In this document: in pieces, positions 25,170-33,426 of the stretch
Position numbering within the stretch: position 1 is the stretch's first letter
Layout of the letters: the number at the start of each line of letters is the position of its first letter
Origin: Massilia litorea
Lineage (GTDB): Bacteria; Pseudomonadota; Gammaproteobacteria; Burkholderiales; Burkholderiaceae_D
Reading direction: 5' to 3'
Length of the DNA stretch: 64,000 nucleotides
Assembly (NCBI RefSeq): GCF_015101885.1
Contig: NZ_CP062941.1
Coordinates: forward strand, 1,922,001 to 1,986,000
Notes under the pieces: generated by a model
Told to the model about the DNA's origin: nothing
Seen by the model: only the letters and a program-made list of their open reading frames with translations
Databases searched by the model: none
Program-made: the position numbers and the translations under genes

Positions 25170-27224
25170 ATGGCTAACGCAAGCACCCTGCAAAGCTGGA
25201 TCGCCGGCCGCTGGATCGGCCAGGAGGCCGCGGCGCCCCTGCACAGCGCCCTCGACGGCCAGCTGGTCTACCACACCCACGCCGAAAAAATCGACTTCGA
25301 CGAAGCCGTCACCTACGCCCGCAAGACGGGCGTCCCCGGCCTGATGAAGCTCGACTTCCAGACCCGCGCCCAGCGCCTCAAAGCCCTGGCCATGTACCTG
25401 ATGGAGCGGAAAGAAGAACTCTACGAGATCTCGCACCTCACGGGCGCCACGCGCCAGGACAGCTGGGTCGACGTCGAAGGCGGCATCGGCACCCTGTTCG
25501 CCTACGCCAGCATGGGTTCGCGCGAGCTGCCGTCCTCGAACGTGCTGCACGAAGGCCCGGCCATCGCCCTGGGCAAGCGCGGCGGCTTCGCCGGCACCCA
25601 CATCCTGGTGCCGAAAGGCGGCCTGGCCGTCCATATCAACGCGTTTAATTTTCCGATCTGGGGCCTGCTCGAAAAATTCGCGCCGAGTTTTCTCGCCGCC
25701 ATGCCCTGCATCGGCAAGCCCGCGACGGCGACCAGCTACCTGACGCATGCCGTCGTCAAAATGATGCAGGAATCCGGCCTGCTGCCCGAGGGTTCGCTGC
25801 AGCTCGTGATCGGCTCGACCGGTGATTTGCTGGACCGCCTGACCGGCTTCGATGCCGTCACGTTCACGGGGTCGGCCGACACCGCCGCCAAGCTGCGCGC
25901 CAACCCCAACCTGATCCGCGAGTCGGTGCCGTTCACGGCCGAAGCGGACTCGCTGAACGCGGCCATCCTGGCGCCGGACGTCACACCCGACGACCCGGAG
26001 TTCGACCTGTTCGTCAAGGAAGTCGCGCGCGAGATGACCGGTAAAGCCGGCCAGAAGTGCACGGCGATCCGCCGCATCATCGTCCCCGAGCAGCATGTCG
26101 ATGCGCTGGGCGAGCGCCTGCGCGATCGGCTCTCGAAGGTCGTCGTCGGCAATCCGAAGATGGAAGGCGTGCGCATGGGCGCGCTGGCCTCGATGGACCA
26201 GCACCGCGATGTGTCGGAGCGCGTCGAGATGCTCGCGCGCGGCAACGAGATCATCTTCGGCGCCCACCACGGTTTCAATCCGGTAGGTGAGAATGCGGCC
26301 AAGGGTGCCTTCATTTCTCCGACCCTGCTCCTGTGCCGCAACGCGTCCGTCAACACGGCCGTGCACGACATCGAAGCCTTCGGCCCGGTCAGCACCATGA
26401 TGACCTACCGCGACATCGACGAAGGCCTGCACCTGGCCGCATTGGGCCGCGGAAGCCTGGTCACGACGCTGGCGACCAAGGACCCGCTGATCGCCGCTCA
26501 TGCGGTGCCGATCGCCGCGGCCTCGCACGGCCGCGTGCACATCCTGGACCGCGAATCCGCCGTCGACTCCACCGGCCACGGCTCGCCGCTGCCGCAGCTG
26601 AAACACGGCGGCCCGGGACGCGCCGGCGGCGGAGAGGAGCTGGGCGGGATCCGCGCCGTAAAACACTTCCTGCAGCGCGCGGCGGTGCAGGGTTCGCCGA
26701 CGATGCTGACCGCCGTCACAGGAGAGTATGTGCGCGGCGGCGCGGTCAAGGAAACGGAGATCCACCCGTTCCGCCGTCACTTCGAGGAGCTGGAAATCGG
26801 CCACTCGCTGCTGACGCACCGCCGTACCGTGAGCGAAGCGGACATCGTCAACTTCGGCGGCGTCTCGGGCGACTATTTTTATATGCACTTCGACGAGATC
26901 GCGGCCAGGGACACGCAGTTCGGCAAGCGCATCGCCCACGGTTATTTCGTGCTGTCGGCGGCGGCCGGCCTGTTCGTCTCGCCGGCGCCGGGTCCGGTGC
27001 TGGCCAACTACGGCCTGGATAACCTGCGCTTCGTGGCGCCGGTGGCGATCGGCGACACCATCCGCGCAAGGCTCACTTGCAAGCGCAAGGTCGACCGCAA
27101 CCGCACGGATGAACAGGGTCGCGGCCAGGGCGTGGTTGCCTGGGACGTGCAGGTGACTAACCAGAACGACGAACTGGTGGCAAGTTACGATATCCTGACG
27201 TTGGTACAAAAACGCGCGAGCTGA
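25170..27224 (+). CDS. paaZ: Bifunctional oxepin-CoA hydrolase / 3-oxo-5,6-dehydrosuberyl-CoA semialdehyde dehydrogenase
   Basis: 684 residues. An aldehyde dehydrogenase domain (about 1-515) has the NAD-binding FTGSADTAAKL, active-site Glu in EADSLN and catalytic Cys in GQKCTAIRRII. A C-terminal MaoC-like (R)-hydratase domain (about 535-684) has the catalytic segment GGVSGDYFYMHFDEIAA and GKRIAHGYFVLS. The hydratase opens oxepin-CoA and the dehydrogenase oxidises the aldehyde. The full fusion length means the ring-cleavage step is complete. RBS GAGGAGACAATAC. Last gene of the paa operon. Confidence 0.96.
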   Translation: MANASTLQSWIAGRWIGQEAAAPLHSALDGQLVYHTHAEKIDFDEAVTYARKTGVPGLMKLDFQTRAQRLKALAMYLMERKEELYEISHLTGATRQDSWVDVEGGIGTLFAYASMGSRELPSSNVLHEGPAIALGKRGGFAGTHILVPKGGLAVHINAFNFPIWGLLEKFAPSFLAAMPCIGKPATATSYLTHAVVKMMQESGLLPEGSLQLVIGSTGDLLDRLTGFDAVTFTGSADTAAKLRANPNLIRESVPFTAEADSLNAAILAPDVTPDDPEFDLFVKEVAREMTGKAGQKCTAIRRIIVPEQHVDALGERLRDRLSKVVVGNPKMEGVRMGALASMDQHRDVSERVEMLARGNEIIFGAHHGFNPVGENAAKGAFISPTLLLCRNASVNTAVHDIEAFGPVSTMMTYRDIDEGLHLAALGRGSLVTTLATKDPLIAAHAVPIAAASHGRVHILDRESAVDSTGHGSPLPQLKHGGPGRAGGGEELGGIRAVKHFLQRAAVQGSPTMLTAVTGEYVRGGAVKETEIHPFRRHFEELEIGHSLLTHRRTVSEADIVNFGGVSGDYFYMHFDEIAARDTQFGKRIAHGYFVLSAAAGLFVSPAPGPVLANYGLDNLRFVAPVAIGDTIRARLTCKRKVDRNRTDEQGRGQGVVAWDVQVTNQNDELVASYDILTLVQKRAS

Positions 27225-27241
27225 CTCTTCCCGGTCGATCG

Positions 27242-27273
27242 AGGGGGAGCCGGCAGCCCTTGCAGCTCCCCCT
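27242..27273 (+). terminator. Strong hairpin after paaZ, possible end of the paa transcript
   Basis: A 9-base perfect stem, AGGGGGAGC (27242-27250) and GCTCCCCCT (27265-27273), with a 14-base loop. No T-tract follows, so it is not a canonical intrinsic terminator; it may stabilise the 3' end or attenuate reading into the cupin gene, whose RBS starts just after it. Confidence 0.35.
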
Positions 27274-27290
27274 GACAGGAAGGAAAAAGT

Positions 27291-27824
27291 ATGTCGCGGT
27301 TAGACCTGAGCAGTATCCCCGTACTGACCGGAACCGGTTATCCGGATCCCTTTGCCGAGGCCGTCAACGGACGCAGCCGGCAGGCACTGGGCGAGGCCGG
27401 CGGCCTGACCCAGTTCGGCGTCAACCTGGTCGAACTCAAACCCGGCGCGGCTTCGTCGCAGCGCCACTGGCACACTCATGAGGACGAGTTCGTCATGGTC
27501 GTGTCGGGCGAACTGACCCTGATTACCGACGAGGGCGAGACCCTGATGCGCGCCGGCGACTGCGCGGCGTTTCCGGCGGGGCGGCCGAACGGCCACCATC
27601 TGGTCAACCGCAGCTGGGGCAACGCCCTGTTCGTCGCGGTCGGGCCGAACATTCCCGCGGACAAGGCGACGTATCCGGACATCGACCTGATGTATGACGG
27701 TACGACCAACAGCTACATGCACAAGGATGGGACGCCGTATCCGAAGCGCGATGCCAACACTGCGGCAGCCCAGCCGCCGGTGGAAGAACACACGCTGGAA
27801 CCGCGGGTGTACCGGCACGAGTAA
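27291..27824 (+). CDS. Cupin-domain protein
   Basis: 177 residues. The cupin core motifs are RHWHTHEDEFVMVVSGELTLITDEG (metal-binding His, His, Glu) near 62-85 and CAAFPAGRPNGHHLVNRS (second motif, His) near 98-115. The remainder (DIDLMYDGTTNSYMHKDGTPYPKR) is typical of a conserved cupin subfamily seen in many proteobacteria without an assigned substrate. Metal-dependent small-molecule enzyme or binding protein; function unassigned. RBS AGGAAGG precedes the ATG. Confidence 0.85.
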   Translation: MSRLDLSSIPVLTGTGYPDPFAEAVNGRSRQALGEAGGLTQFGVNLVELKPGAASSQRHWHTHEDEFVMVVSGELTLITDEGETLMRAGDCAAFPAGRPNGHHLVNRSWGNALFVAVGPNIPADKATYPDIDLMYDGTTNSYMHKDGTPYPKRDANTAAAQPPVEEHTLEPRVYRHE

Positions 27825-27850
27825 TCGCATGTCGCAGGCTGCAGCGCGCC

Positions 27851-27876
27851 GTAGGGTGGGCTCTTGAGCCCACGCG
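27851..27876. repeat. REP-like palindrome 6
   Basis: GTAGG-GTGGGCTC / GAGCCCAC-GCG with a 2-base loop, 26 bases after the cupin gene. Forms an inverted pair with copy 7 about 90 bases away. Confidence 0.75.
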
Positions 27877-27964
27877 TTGCGGCGTTTGCGGCACCTCGTG
27901 CTTCACAGAGGGACGCGCACGTTTGCAATCTCCGAACACGGTGGAGCATGCGAAGGTACGAACG

Positions 27965-27990
27965 CGTGGGCTCGAGAGCCCACCCTACGG
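27965..27990. repeat. REP-like palindrome 7, provides the HAD gene stop codon
   Basis: Reverse orientation of the family: CGTGGGCTC / GAGCCCACC then CTACGG. On the minus strand its TAG (27987-27985) is the stop codon of the HAD phosphatase gene. Confidence 0.75.
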
Positions 27991-28659
27991 TGCGCTACCG
28001 CCACAGGTTATCTGCAACAGCCCATCTGCGGTGCGCATGGCCTTCAAATCCGCATAATCGAGCACTCCAAACACATCGGTCTCCATCGGATGCGTATGCG
28101 TCAGCGTCACGACAATACTCTCCATCCCCGCCGCCTTCGCCGACTGCAGCCCCGCCTGCGTATCCTCGAATACCAGGCAATCTTCCGGCGCAACCCCCAG
28201 CTTGCGCGCGCCCAGCAGGAAAGGGTCCGGCGCCGGCTTGCCGTGCTTCACATCTTCGGCCGCCACCAGCAAGTTGCTTGAGGGCAGGCCGGCTGCCGCG
28301 AGGCGCGCCTTCGCCAGCGCGCGCGGCGCCGAGGTGACGATGCCCCAGCGGTCGGGCGGCAGGCTGGCCAGGAAGTCCGCCGCGCCATGGATGGCTTCGA
28401 TATCGGCGACGTCTTCGATCTCGGCCGCCGTGATCCACGCCGCTTCCGCAATCGGATCGACGCCGGGCAGGCCGAGCTGGCGGATGGTGTCGTGGGTGCG
28501 CTTGCCGTGCAGGGTCGGCAGGAAAGTGTGGACGTCGAGACCATGGCGCGCCGCCCAAGCGGTCCAGACCCGTTCGGCGGAGCGGATCGAAGTCAGGATG
28601 GTGCCGTCCATGTCGAACAGGAAGGCGGCAAAGCTGCGGTCAGTAAGGGAAGTAGCCAT
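27985..28659 (-). CDS. HAD-superfamily sugar-phosphatase-like protein
   Basis: 224 residues. Motif I FLFDMDGTIL (nucleophile Asp), motif II IVTSAPRAL, motif III HGKPAPDPFLLG with Lys, and motif IV VFEDTQAGLQSAKAAGM, with a helical cap inserted after motif I, as in 2-deoxyglucose-6-phosphatase/beta-phosphoglucomutase-type enzymes. Likely hydrolyses a phosphorylated sugar. The stop codon belongs to a REP-like element, so the final residues ITCGGSAP may be repeat-derived in part. The RBS (GAGG) lies over the end of the upstream small gene, 8 bases away. Confidence 0.9.
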   Translation of the reverse strand: MATSLTDRSFAAFLFDMDGTILTSIRSAERVWTAWAARHGLDVHTFLPTLHGKRTHDTIRQLGLPGVDPIAEAAWITAAEIEDVADIEAIHGAADFLASLPPDRWGIVTSAPRALAKARLAAAGLPSSNLLVAAEDVKHGKPAPDPFLLGARKLGVAPEDCLVFEDTQAGLQSAKAAGMESIVVTLTHTHPMETDVFGVLDYADLKAMRTADGLLQITCGGSAP

Positions 28660-28667
28660 TGGGTACC

Positions 28668-28895
28668 TCAATCGAGCTTGCGCGCGTAGCGCTCCTTGAC
28701 CACCTGGCTGATGAAGGTCGACAGGCCGCTGCCCAGCGTTGCCAGCCGCTGCATCTCCGCGATATTGTCCGCGCCGGCGCTCTGGTCGGTGTACAGGTAG
28801 CGGTCGCCGCCTGTAAAACGGATCGTGATCGAGCGGTCGCCGATCTCGTAGGCGAGCACGCCCGATTCGCCGCTCAGGTTTTTGTAGCGTTGCAT
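28668..28895 (-). CDS. Small KTSC-like protein
   Basis: 75 residues, MQRYKNLSGESGVLAYEIGDRS then ITIRFTGGDRYLYT and a C-terminal helix ending GSGLSTFISQVVKERYARKLD. The order (strand pair with G..Y.Y, then a turn, small residue and I...V..RY helix) resembles the KTSC domain found after lysyl-tRNA synthetase and as stand-alone small proteins; the match is by eye. Function unknown. Preceded by GGGGGGAC as RBS and co-transcribed with the HAD gene. Confidence 0.65.
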   Translation of the reverse strand: MQRYKNLSGESGVLAYEIGDRSITIRFTGGDRYLYTDQSAGADNIAEMQRLATLGSGLSTFISQVVKERYARKLD

Positions 28896-28992
28896 GCCGT
28901 CCCCCCACACTGAAGTCGTGCGGGGATTTTATGCACGAAAAGGGGCGCGTTCTGTGCTGCTTTCAACAGTGCGCGCCTGCCGACAGCCGGCT

Positions 28993-29048
28993 GCAGTTCA
29001 GTCGGCGCAGTTCAGTCGGCGCAGTTCAGTCGGCGCAGTTCAGTCGGC
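28993..29048. repeat. Perfect 14-bp tandem repeat, four units
   Basis: GCAGTTCAGTCGGC occurs four times in succession without mismatch (28993-29006, 29007-29020, 29021-29034, 29035-29048). The last unit contains the TGA stop and the final Ala-Asp codons of the TctC-like gene on the minus strand, so the array looks like a multiplication of that gene's last bases into the intergenic space. Confidence 0.9.
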
Positions 29049-30014
29049 GTAAGTGCCGGATTTTTTGATGATCGGCCCCCACTTGTCGATTTCCGCCTTC
29101 AAATGGGCACGCAAGGCGTCGGGCGTCGCGCGGTTCGGGGCCACCGGGTCGGTGCTGAGGTCGGCAAGGCGCTGCTTGACGGCCGGGTCCGCGACGGCGT
29201 GCTGCAATGCGCTGCTCAGCCTGTTCACCACCTCCTTCGGTGTCGCCTTCGGGGCATACAGGCCGTGCCAGACCGAGAGTTCGAAGCCGGGCAGGCCGCT
29301 GCTCGCCAGCGGAGGCAAACCGGGCAAGCTGGCGACCGCATTTTTATATGTCACGCCATAGGCCTTGACCTTGCCGCTTTTGATGTGGCTCATCGTGTTG
29401 GTGGCCTGGTCGCACATCAGGTCGACCTGGCCGCCCAGTAAATCGTTCATCGCGGGGCCGGTGCCCTTGTAGGGGACGGTGGTGAGCTCGACGCCGACGG
29501 CGCTCATGAAGAGCATGCCGCACAGGTGCGATGCGGCGCCGATTCCCGCATTGGCAAGCGTCACTTTCTCCTTGTTCGCCTTGAGATAGGCGAGCAGCTC
29601 CGGCATGTCCTTGGCCGGGAAGTCCTTGCGGGCGATGAGGGTCGAGGTCGCGTCGGTGGCGAGGCCGATCGGTTCGAAACTGTCGATGCTGTTGTAGGGG
29701 AGCTTGCGATACAGGCTCGGCGCCGTGGCATGCCCGACGTGGTGGATGAAGATGGTATAGCCGTCGGGAGTGGCCCGGGCCACGCGCGCGGCTGCCAGGG
29801 TACCGCCGGCACCGCCCACATTCTCGACAATGATCTGCTGCTTCAGGTCAGTGCCCATGGCCTGGGCCAGCAGGCGGGCGATGGTATCGGTGGGGCCGCC
29901 GGCCGCGAAGGGAACGATCATCGTGATCGTCTTGTCCGGGTAGCCCGCCGCATACGAAACGGGGCTGGCCGCCAGCGCAAGGCAGAGAAGGGAGGTCGAG
30001 AGTGCGGTCTTCAT
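29040..30014 (-). CDS. Tripartite tricarboxylate transporter-type substrate-binding protein (Bug/TctC family)
   Basis: 324 residues. A Sec signal peptide (MKTALSTSLLCLALAASPVSYA) is followed by YPDKTITMIVPFAAGGPTDTIARLLAQ, the family hallmark, and ENVGGAGGTLAA, ATPDGYTIF and PYKGTGPAMNDLLGGQVDL. Bug proteins bind carboxylates or amides in the periplasm, some for transport, many orphan as here: no TctA/TctB membrane genes are nearby. The ligand is not predictable. The stop lies in the last unit of a 14-bp tandem repeat. Confidence 0.93.
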   Translation of the reverse strand: MKTALSTSLLCLALAASPVSYAAGYPDKTITMIVPFAAGGPTDTIARLLAQAMGTDLKQQIIVENVGGAGGTLAAARVARATPDGYTIFIHHVGHATAPSLYRKLPYNSIDSFEPIGLATDATSTLIARKDFPAKDMPELLAYLKANKEKVTLANAGIGAASHLCGMLFMSAVGVELTTVPYKGTGPAMNDLLGGQVDLMCDQATNTMSHIKSGKVKAYGVTYKNAVASLPGLPPLASSGLPGFELSVWHGLYAPKATPKEVVNRLSSALQHAVADPAVKQRLADLSTDPVAPNRATPDALRAHLKAEIDKWGPIIKKSGTYAD

Positions 30015-30209
30015 GCTGTTGTCTCCATGTTGTTGTCTCCATTACGTGGAACTGGAAGGGGCTTACCTCTACAGCCGCACCGGCCTTGCCGCCGGTTTGC
30101 GTGGAACACAAACATAGATTAATGCCGGGGAAGCATCCGATCATTCACCGGGATTCAGTTCTGAGGTGAAGAAAAGTGAAGACCGGCGTTGACCTGCCGG
30201 CAGGGCTGC

Positions 30210-30941
30210 TCACGCCGCCGGCGCCACCGAGGCCCCTTCGATGCCGTGCCGCGCCAATGCCGCGGCAACGAAGCCGCCCGCTTTCATGTCCTCGACAAAA
30301 CGGGCGAGGAAGGCCGCCGCATCGGCGCCGCGGCTTTTTGGCGTGCCCATCGCCTGCTGGATCACCATGAAGCGTTCATTCAGCAAGCGCATTCCGCCCA
30401 GGCGGCGGGCGTCGGCTTCCAGCTGCTGCCTGACCCCGGCCGCGACCTCCGCCCCTTGTTCGAGGAAGGTGTCGACCACCGTCGGCGAGGTCGGTGAACG
30501 CACGATCTGCGCGTTCTGCAGCGTGCGGCTCAGGTAGAGGTCGTAGGCGCTGCCCTTGCCGACGACGACGCGGTGGGCGGCCTGGTCGACCTCGTCGTTG
30601 GCGCGCAGCGGCGAATCCTCTTTCACCAGGTAACACCCTTCGATCAGCACATAGGCGCCCGTGAAGGCGATGTGCTCGCCGCGCAGCGGGTCGATGGCGA
30701 AGAAGCCGATGTCGGCCCCTTCCGCCACCACGACCTCGACCGATTTACCTGCCGCGTCCACCACCACAAGCTCCAGTTCCACGCCCAGCAGCCGGGCGAA
30801 CTCGCCGGCCAGGTCGACCGATACGCCGGCGGCATTCCCCTCCTCATCGCGGTAGGCCAGGATGGGGTTGCCGAGGTTGATGGAAGCGCGCAGCTTGCCG
30901 GTGGGTGCGAAGGCGGATCGGATGGAAGAGGGTGGGGTCAT
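30210..30941 (-). CDS. Type 2 periplasmic-binding-fold protein without a signal peptide
   Basis: 243 residues from MTPPSSIRSAFAPTGKLRASINLGNP. The SBP_bac_3 pattern is clear: LRASINLGNPILAYRDEEGNAAGVSVDLAGEFARLLG, then AEGADIGFFAIDPLRGEHIAFTGAYV and the second-lobe GKGSAYDLYLSRTL. Neither this ATG nor the upstream in-frame ATG at 30989 gives a Sec or Tat signal, so it is probably cytosolic, which is unusual for an amino-acid-binding fold but recurrent in Burkholderiales orphans. The ligand and role are unknown. Start uncertain; ATG at 30989 sits 1 base after the stop of the amj gene. Confidence 0.78.
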   Translation of the reverse strand: MTPPSSIRSAFAPTGKLRASINLGNPILAYRDEEGNAAGVSVDLAGEFARLLGVELELVVVDAAGKSVEVVVAEGADIGFFAIDPLRGEHIAFTGAYVLIEGCYLVKEDSPLRANDEVDQAAHRVVVGKGSAYDLYLSRTLQNAQIVRSPTSPTVVDTFLEQGAEVAAGVRQQLEADARRLGGMRLLNERFMVIQQAMGTPKSRGADAAAFLARFVEDMKAGGFVAAALARHGIEGASVAPAA

Positions 30942-30990
30942 GGATGGCGGATCGGCAGGCGCATGCGGGTCACGTGTGCGATCAAACATA

Positions 30991-31794
30991 TCACACCGCC
31001 CGCGCCACGAACGTAATCAACAGCGCGGCCGGCACCAGCAGCGCCTGCGCCAGCAAGGTACCGGCCAAACGGCTGCCGACCAGCCAGACGATCGCCTGGC
31101 GGAACTGCGATTCGCTGACGCGTCCCTCGACCACGTCGTCCGTCATGCCCGACATGTGCGGGTCAATAAAAACGGCCATCATGATGGTCGCGCCGCCGTT
31201 GATGATGGAAGAAAGGGTCGAAGAGGTCACGCGCACGCCTGGGTCGAGCGCGCCCGCATACAGGGAGGCGAACACGCCGACCGTCCACAGCGCCACCGCG
31301 CCGACATTGAGCAGGGTGATCGACAGCGAGACCCCACCCTTGCTGCGCAGGCCGCTGACGTTCGCGCCCGCCGGCAGCGTGGCCGCATCTTTTACGTAGG
31401 ACAGCCCGCCCTTGAAAAAGCCATGCAGGATCAGTTTCGGCACCGAGCGGTGCACCTGGAAGTGATCCACGGCGCGGCAGAACACCCGTTGAAAAGTCGG
31501 AATCAGGAGGGCGCCGGCGACCGTCGCCAGCGAGCTGGCCACCAGCAGCCAGCGGAAGTCCGCCAGCAGGTTCGTCGCCACCGTCCCGGCCAGGTTCGAT
31601 TCGACGCGCTTGGCGAGGAAAGGGCCGAGGAAGGAATTCGAGGTGCGCGAGACCAGCACCAGGATGGAAAACAGCGCGAACGACACCGCAATGCGGCGCG
31701 TGCGCACGCCGGCGATGCGCACCGAATAGGCGAGGGTGCCGATCAGGTGGATGACGAAGGTGAGAAAGCAAATCAGCCAGAGCTGGGTGTCCAT
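30991..31794 (-). CDS. amj: Lipid II flippase of the Amj family
   Basis: 267 residues, about six hydrophobic segments. The N-terminus LICFLTFVIHLIGTLAYSVRIAGVRTRR and the following LFSILVLVSRTSNS are the hallmark of Amj (YdaH), the alternate lipid II flippase first found in Bacillus subtilis, where it can replace MurJ. The rest (HGFFKGGLSYVKDA, GRVSESQFRQAIVWLVGSRLAGTLLAQ) fits the family. It would move lipid-linked peptidoglycan precursor across the inner membrane. Gram-negative members are known from genome data but have little experimental support. Stands between argH and the binding-protein gene. Confidence 0.85.
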   Translation of the reverse strand: MDTQLWLICFLTFVIHLIGTLAYSVRIAGVRTRRIAVSFALFSILVLVSRTSNSFLGPFLAKRVESNLAGTVATNLLADFRWLLVASSLATVAGALLIPTFQRVFCRAVDHFQVHRSVPKLILHGFFKGGLSYVKDAATLPAGANVSGLRSKGGVSLSITLLNVGAVALWTVGVFASLYAGALDPGVRVTSSTLSSIINGGATIMMAVFIDPHMSGMTDDVVEGRVSESQFRQAIVWLVGSRLAGTLLAQALLVPAALLITFVARAV

Positions 31795-31860
31795 GCGGGG
31801 GCGCCGTTGTTGTCAGGCATGCATGCTGACATCGAACGGACGCCGGGGCAAGGAAATTGC

Positions 31861-31890
31861 GGCAGGGTGGGCACGCAGTGCCCGTCCTGC
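31861..31890. repeat. REP-like palindrome 8 (degenerate)
   Basis: GCAGGGTGGGCAC...GTGCCCGTCCTGC: an imperfect family member with an outer arm GCAGG / CCTGC that stays paired while the inner right arm has diverged. Lies between argH and amj. Confidence 0.5.
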
Positions 31891-31901
31891 CAGCTCAACT
31901 G

Positions 31902-33296
31902 TTATTTCAGCTGCCCGCGCACGCGTTCGATCGCCTTGCGCACCTGGTTCGGCGCGGTGCCGCCGACGTGGTCGCGCGCCGCAACGGAGCCTTCCAGCGT
32001 CAGCACGGCGAACACGTCGTCCTCGATCAGCGGCGAGAAGGTACGCAGGGTCTCGAGCGACATCTCGGAGAGGTCGCACTTGGCGCTGTCGCAGGCACGC
32101 ACGGCATGGGCCACGGCTTCGTGCGCGTCGCGGAACGGCAAACCCTTTTTCACGAGGTAGTCGGCCAGGTCGGTCGCGGTGGCATAGCCCTGCAGGGCGG
32201 CCGCGCGCATGTTGTCCGCCTTGACGGTGATGCCGCCGGCCATGTCCGTAAAAATGCGCAGCGTGTCGAGCACGGTGTCGACGGTGTCGAACAGCGGTTC
32301 CTTGTCTTCCTGGTTGTCCTTGTTGTAGGCCAGCGGCTGGCCTTTCATCAGGGTCAACAGGGAAGCGAGGTGGCCATACACGCGGCCGGTCTTGCCTCTA
32401 GCCAGTTCCGGCACGTCCGGGTTCTTCTTTTGCGGCATGATCGAGGAGCCGGTGCAGAAGCGGTCGGCGATGTCGATGAAGCCGATGCGCGGGCTGATCC
32501 ACATCACGAGTTCTTCCGACATGCGCGAGACGTGCATCATGATCAGCGCAGCAGCCGCCGTGAACTCGATCGCGAAATCGCGGTCGGAGACGGCGTCGAG
32601 CGAGTTGTGGCAGACGTCCTCGAAGCCGAGGTTTTTTGCCACGCGCAGGCGGTCGATCGGGAAGGTGGTGCCGGCCAGTGCGGCCGCGCCCAGCGGCAGG
32701 CGGTTCACGCGGCGGCGGGCATCGAGCATGCGCTCGGCATCGCGCCCGAACATTTCCACATAGGCCAGCACGTGGTGGCCAAAGGTGATCGGCTGCGCCA
32801 CCTGCAAATGGGTGAAGCCCGGCATGATGGTGTCGAAGTGGCGTTCGGCCAGGTCCGTCAGGGCGCCGCGCAGGCTGTTCAGCAGGACCACCACGTCGTC
32901 GATCGCGGCGCGCACATACAGGCGGATGTCGGTGGCGACCTGGTCGTTGCGCGAGCGGCCCGTGTGCAGGCGCTTACCGGCATCGCCGACGAGTTCCGTC
33001 AGGCGCTTTTCGATGTTCAGGTGCACGTCCTCGAGGTCGAGCAGCCACTCGAAGCTGCCTGCCTCGATCTCGCTTTTGATTTGCGCCATGCCGCGCTCGA
33101 TCTCCGCGCGGTCGGTATCGCTGATGATGCCTTGCGCGGCCAGCATCTCGGCATGCGCGAGCGAGCCCTGGATGTCGAACATGGCCAGCCGCTTGTCGAA
33201 GAAGACGGAAGCCGTGTAGCGTTTGACGAGGTCCGACACGGGTTCGGAGAAGCGCGCCGACCAGGCTTCGGCTTTTTTGGAGAATTGTTCGGTCAT
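31902..33296 (-). CDS. argH: Argininosuccinate lyase
   Basis: 464 residues, the standard size. Fumarase/aspartase superfamily blocks: [32 protein letters not shown] and the signature [16 protein letters not shown] near residue 282; the catalytic Ser lies in that loop. Cleaves argininosuccinate to arginine and fumarate, the last step of arginine synthesis. On the minus strand a TATAAT (33325-33320) lies 24 bases upstream of the ATG, a likely -10. Other arg genes are not in the window. Confidence 0.97.
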   Translation of the reverse strand: MTEQFSKKAEAWSARFSEPVSDLVKRYTASVFFDKRLAMFDIQGSLAHAEMLAAQGIISDTDRAEIERGMAQIKSEIEAGSFEWLLDLEDVHLNIEKRLTELVGDAGKRLHTGRSRNDQVATDIRLYVRAAIDDVVVLLNSLRGALTDLAERHFDTIMPGFTHLQVAQPITFGHHVLAYVEMFGRDAERMLDARRRVNRLPLGAAALAGTTFPIDRLRVAKNLGFEDVCHNSLDAVSDRDFAIEFTAAAALIMMHVSRMSEELVMWISPRIGFIDIADRFCTGSSIMPQKKNPDVPELARGKTGRVYGHLASLLTLMKGQPLAYNKDNQEDKEPLFDTVDTVLDTLRIFTDMAGGITVKADNMRAAALQGYATATDLADYLVKKGLPFRDAHEAVAHAVRACDSAKCDLSEMSLETLRTFSPLIEDDVFAVLTLEGSVAARDHVGGTAPNQVRKAIERVRGQLK

Positions 33297-33426
33297 GGTG
33301 GGTTCCTTTGATTTATTCGATTATAAACCGGCATCCCGCAGTACCGCCGGAGGGGCCTGCGGATGACAAGCCGGCCGAAATCGCCGATTATTCAACTGTT
33401 AACATGGACCGACCGAAGGAATCACG

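Noticed and set aside
25107..27209. A 700-codon open frame on the minus strand across paaZ
   Set aside because: Antisense to paaZ, which has full motifs on the other strand; composition is typical of a shadow frame.
28993..29048. Possible small CRISPR array
   Set aside because: Units are 14 bases and directly adjacent, with no spacers; a simple tandem repeat.
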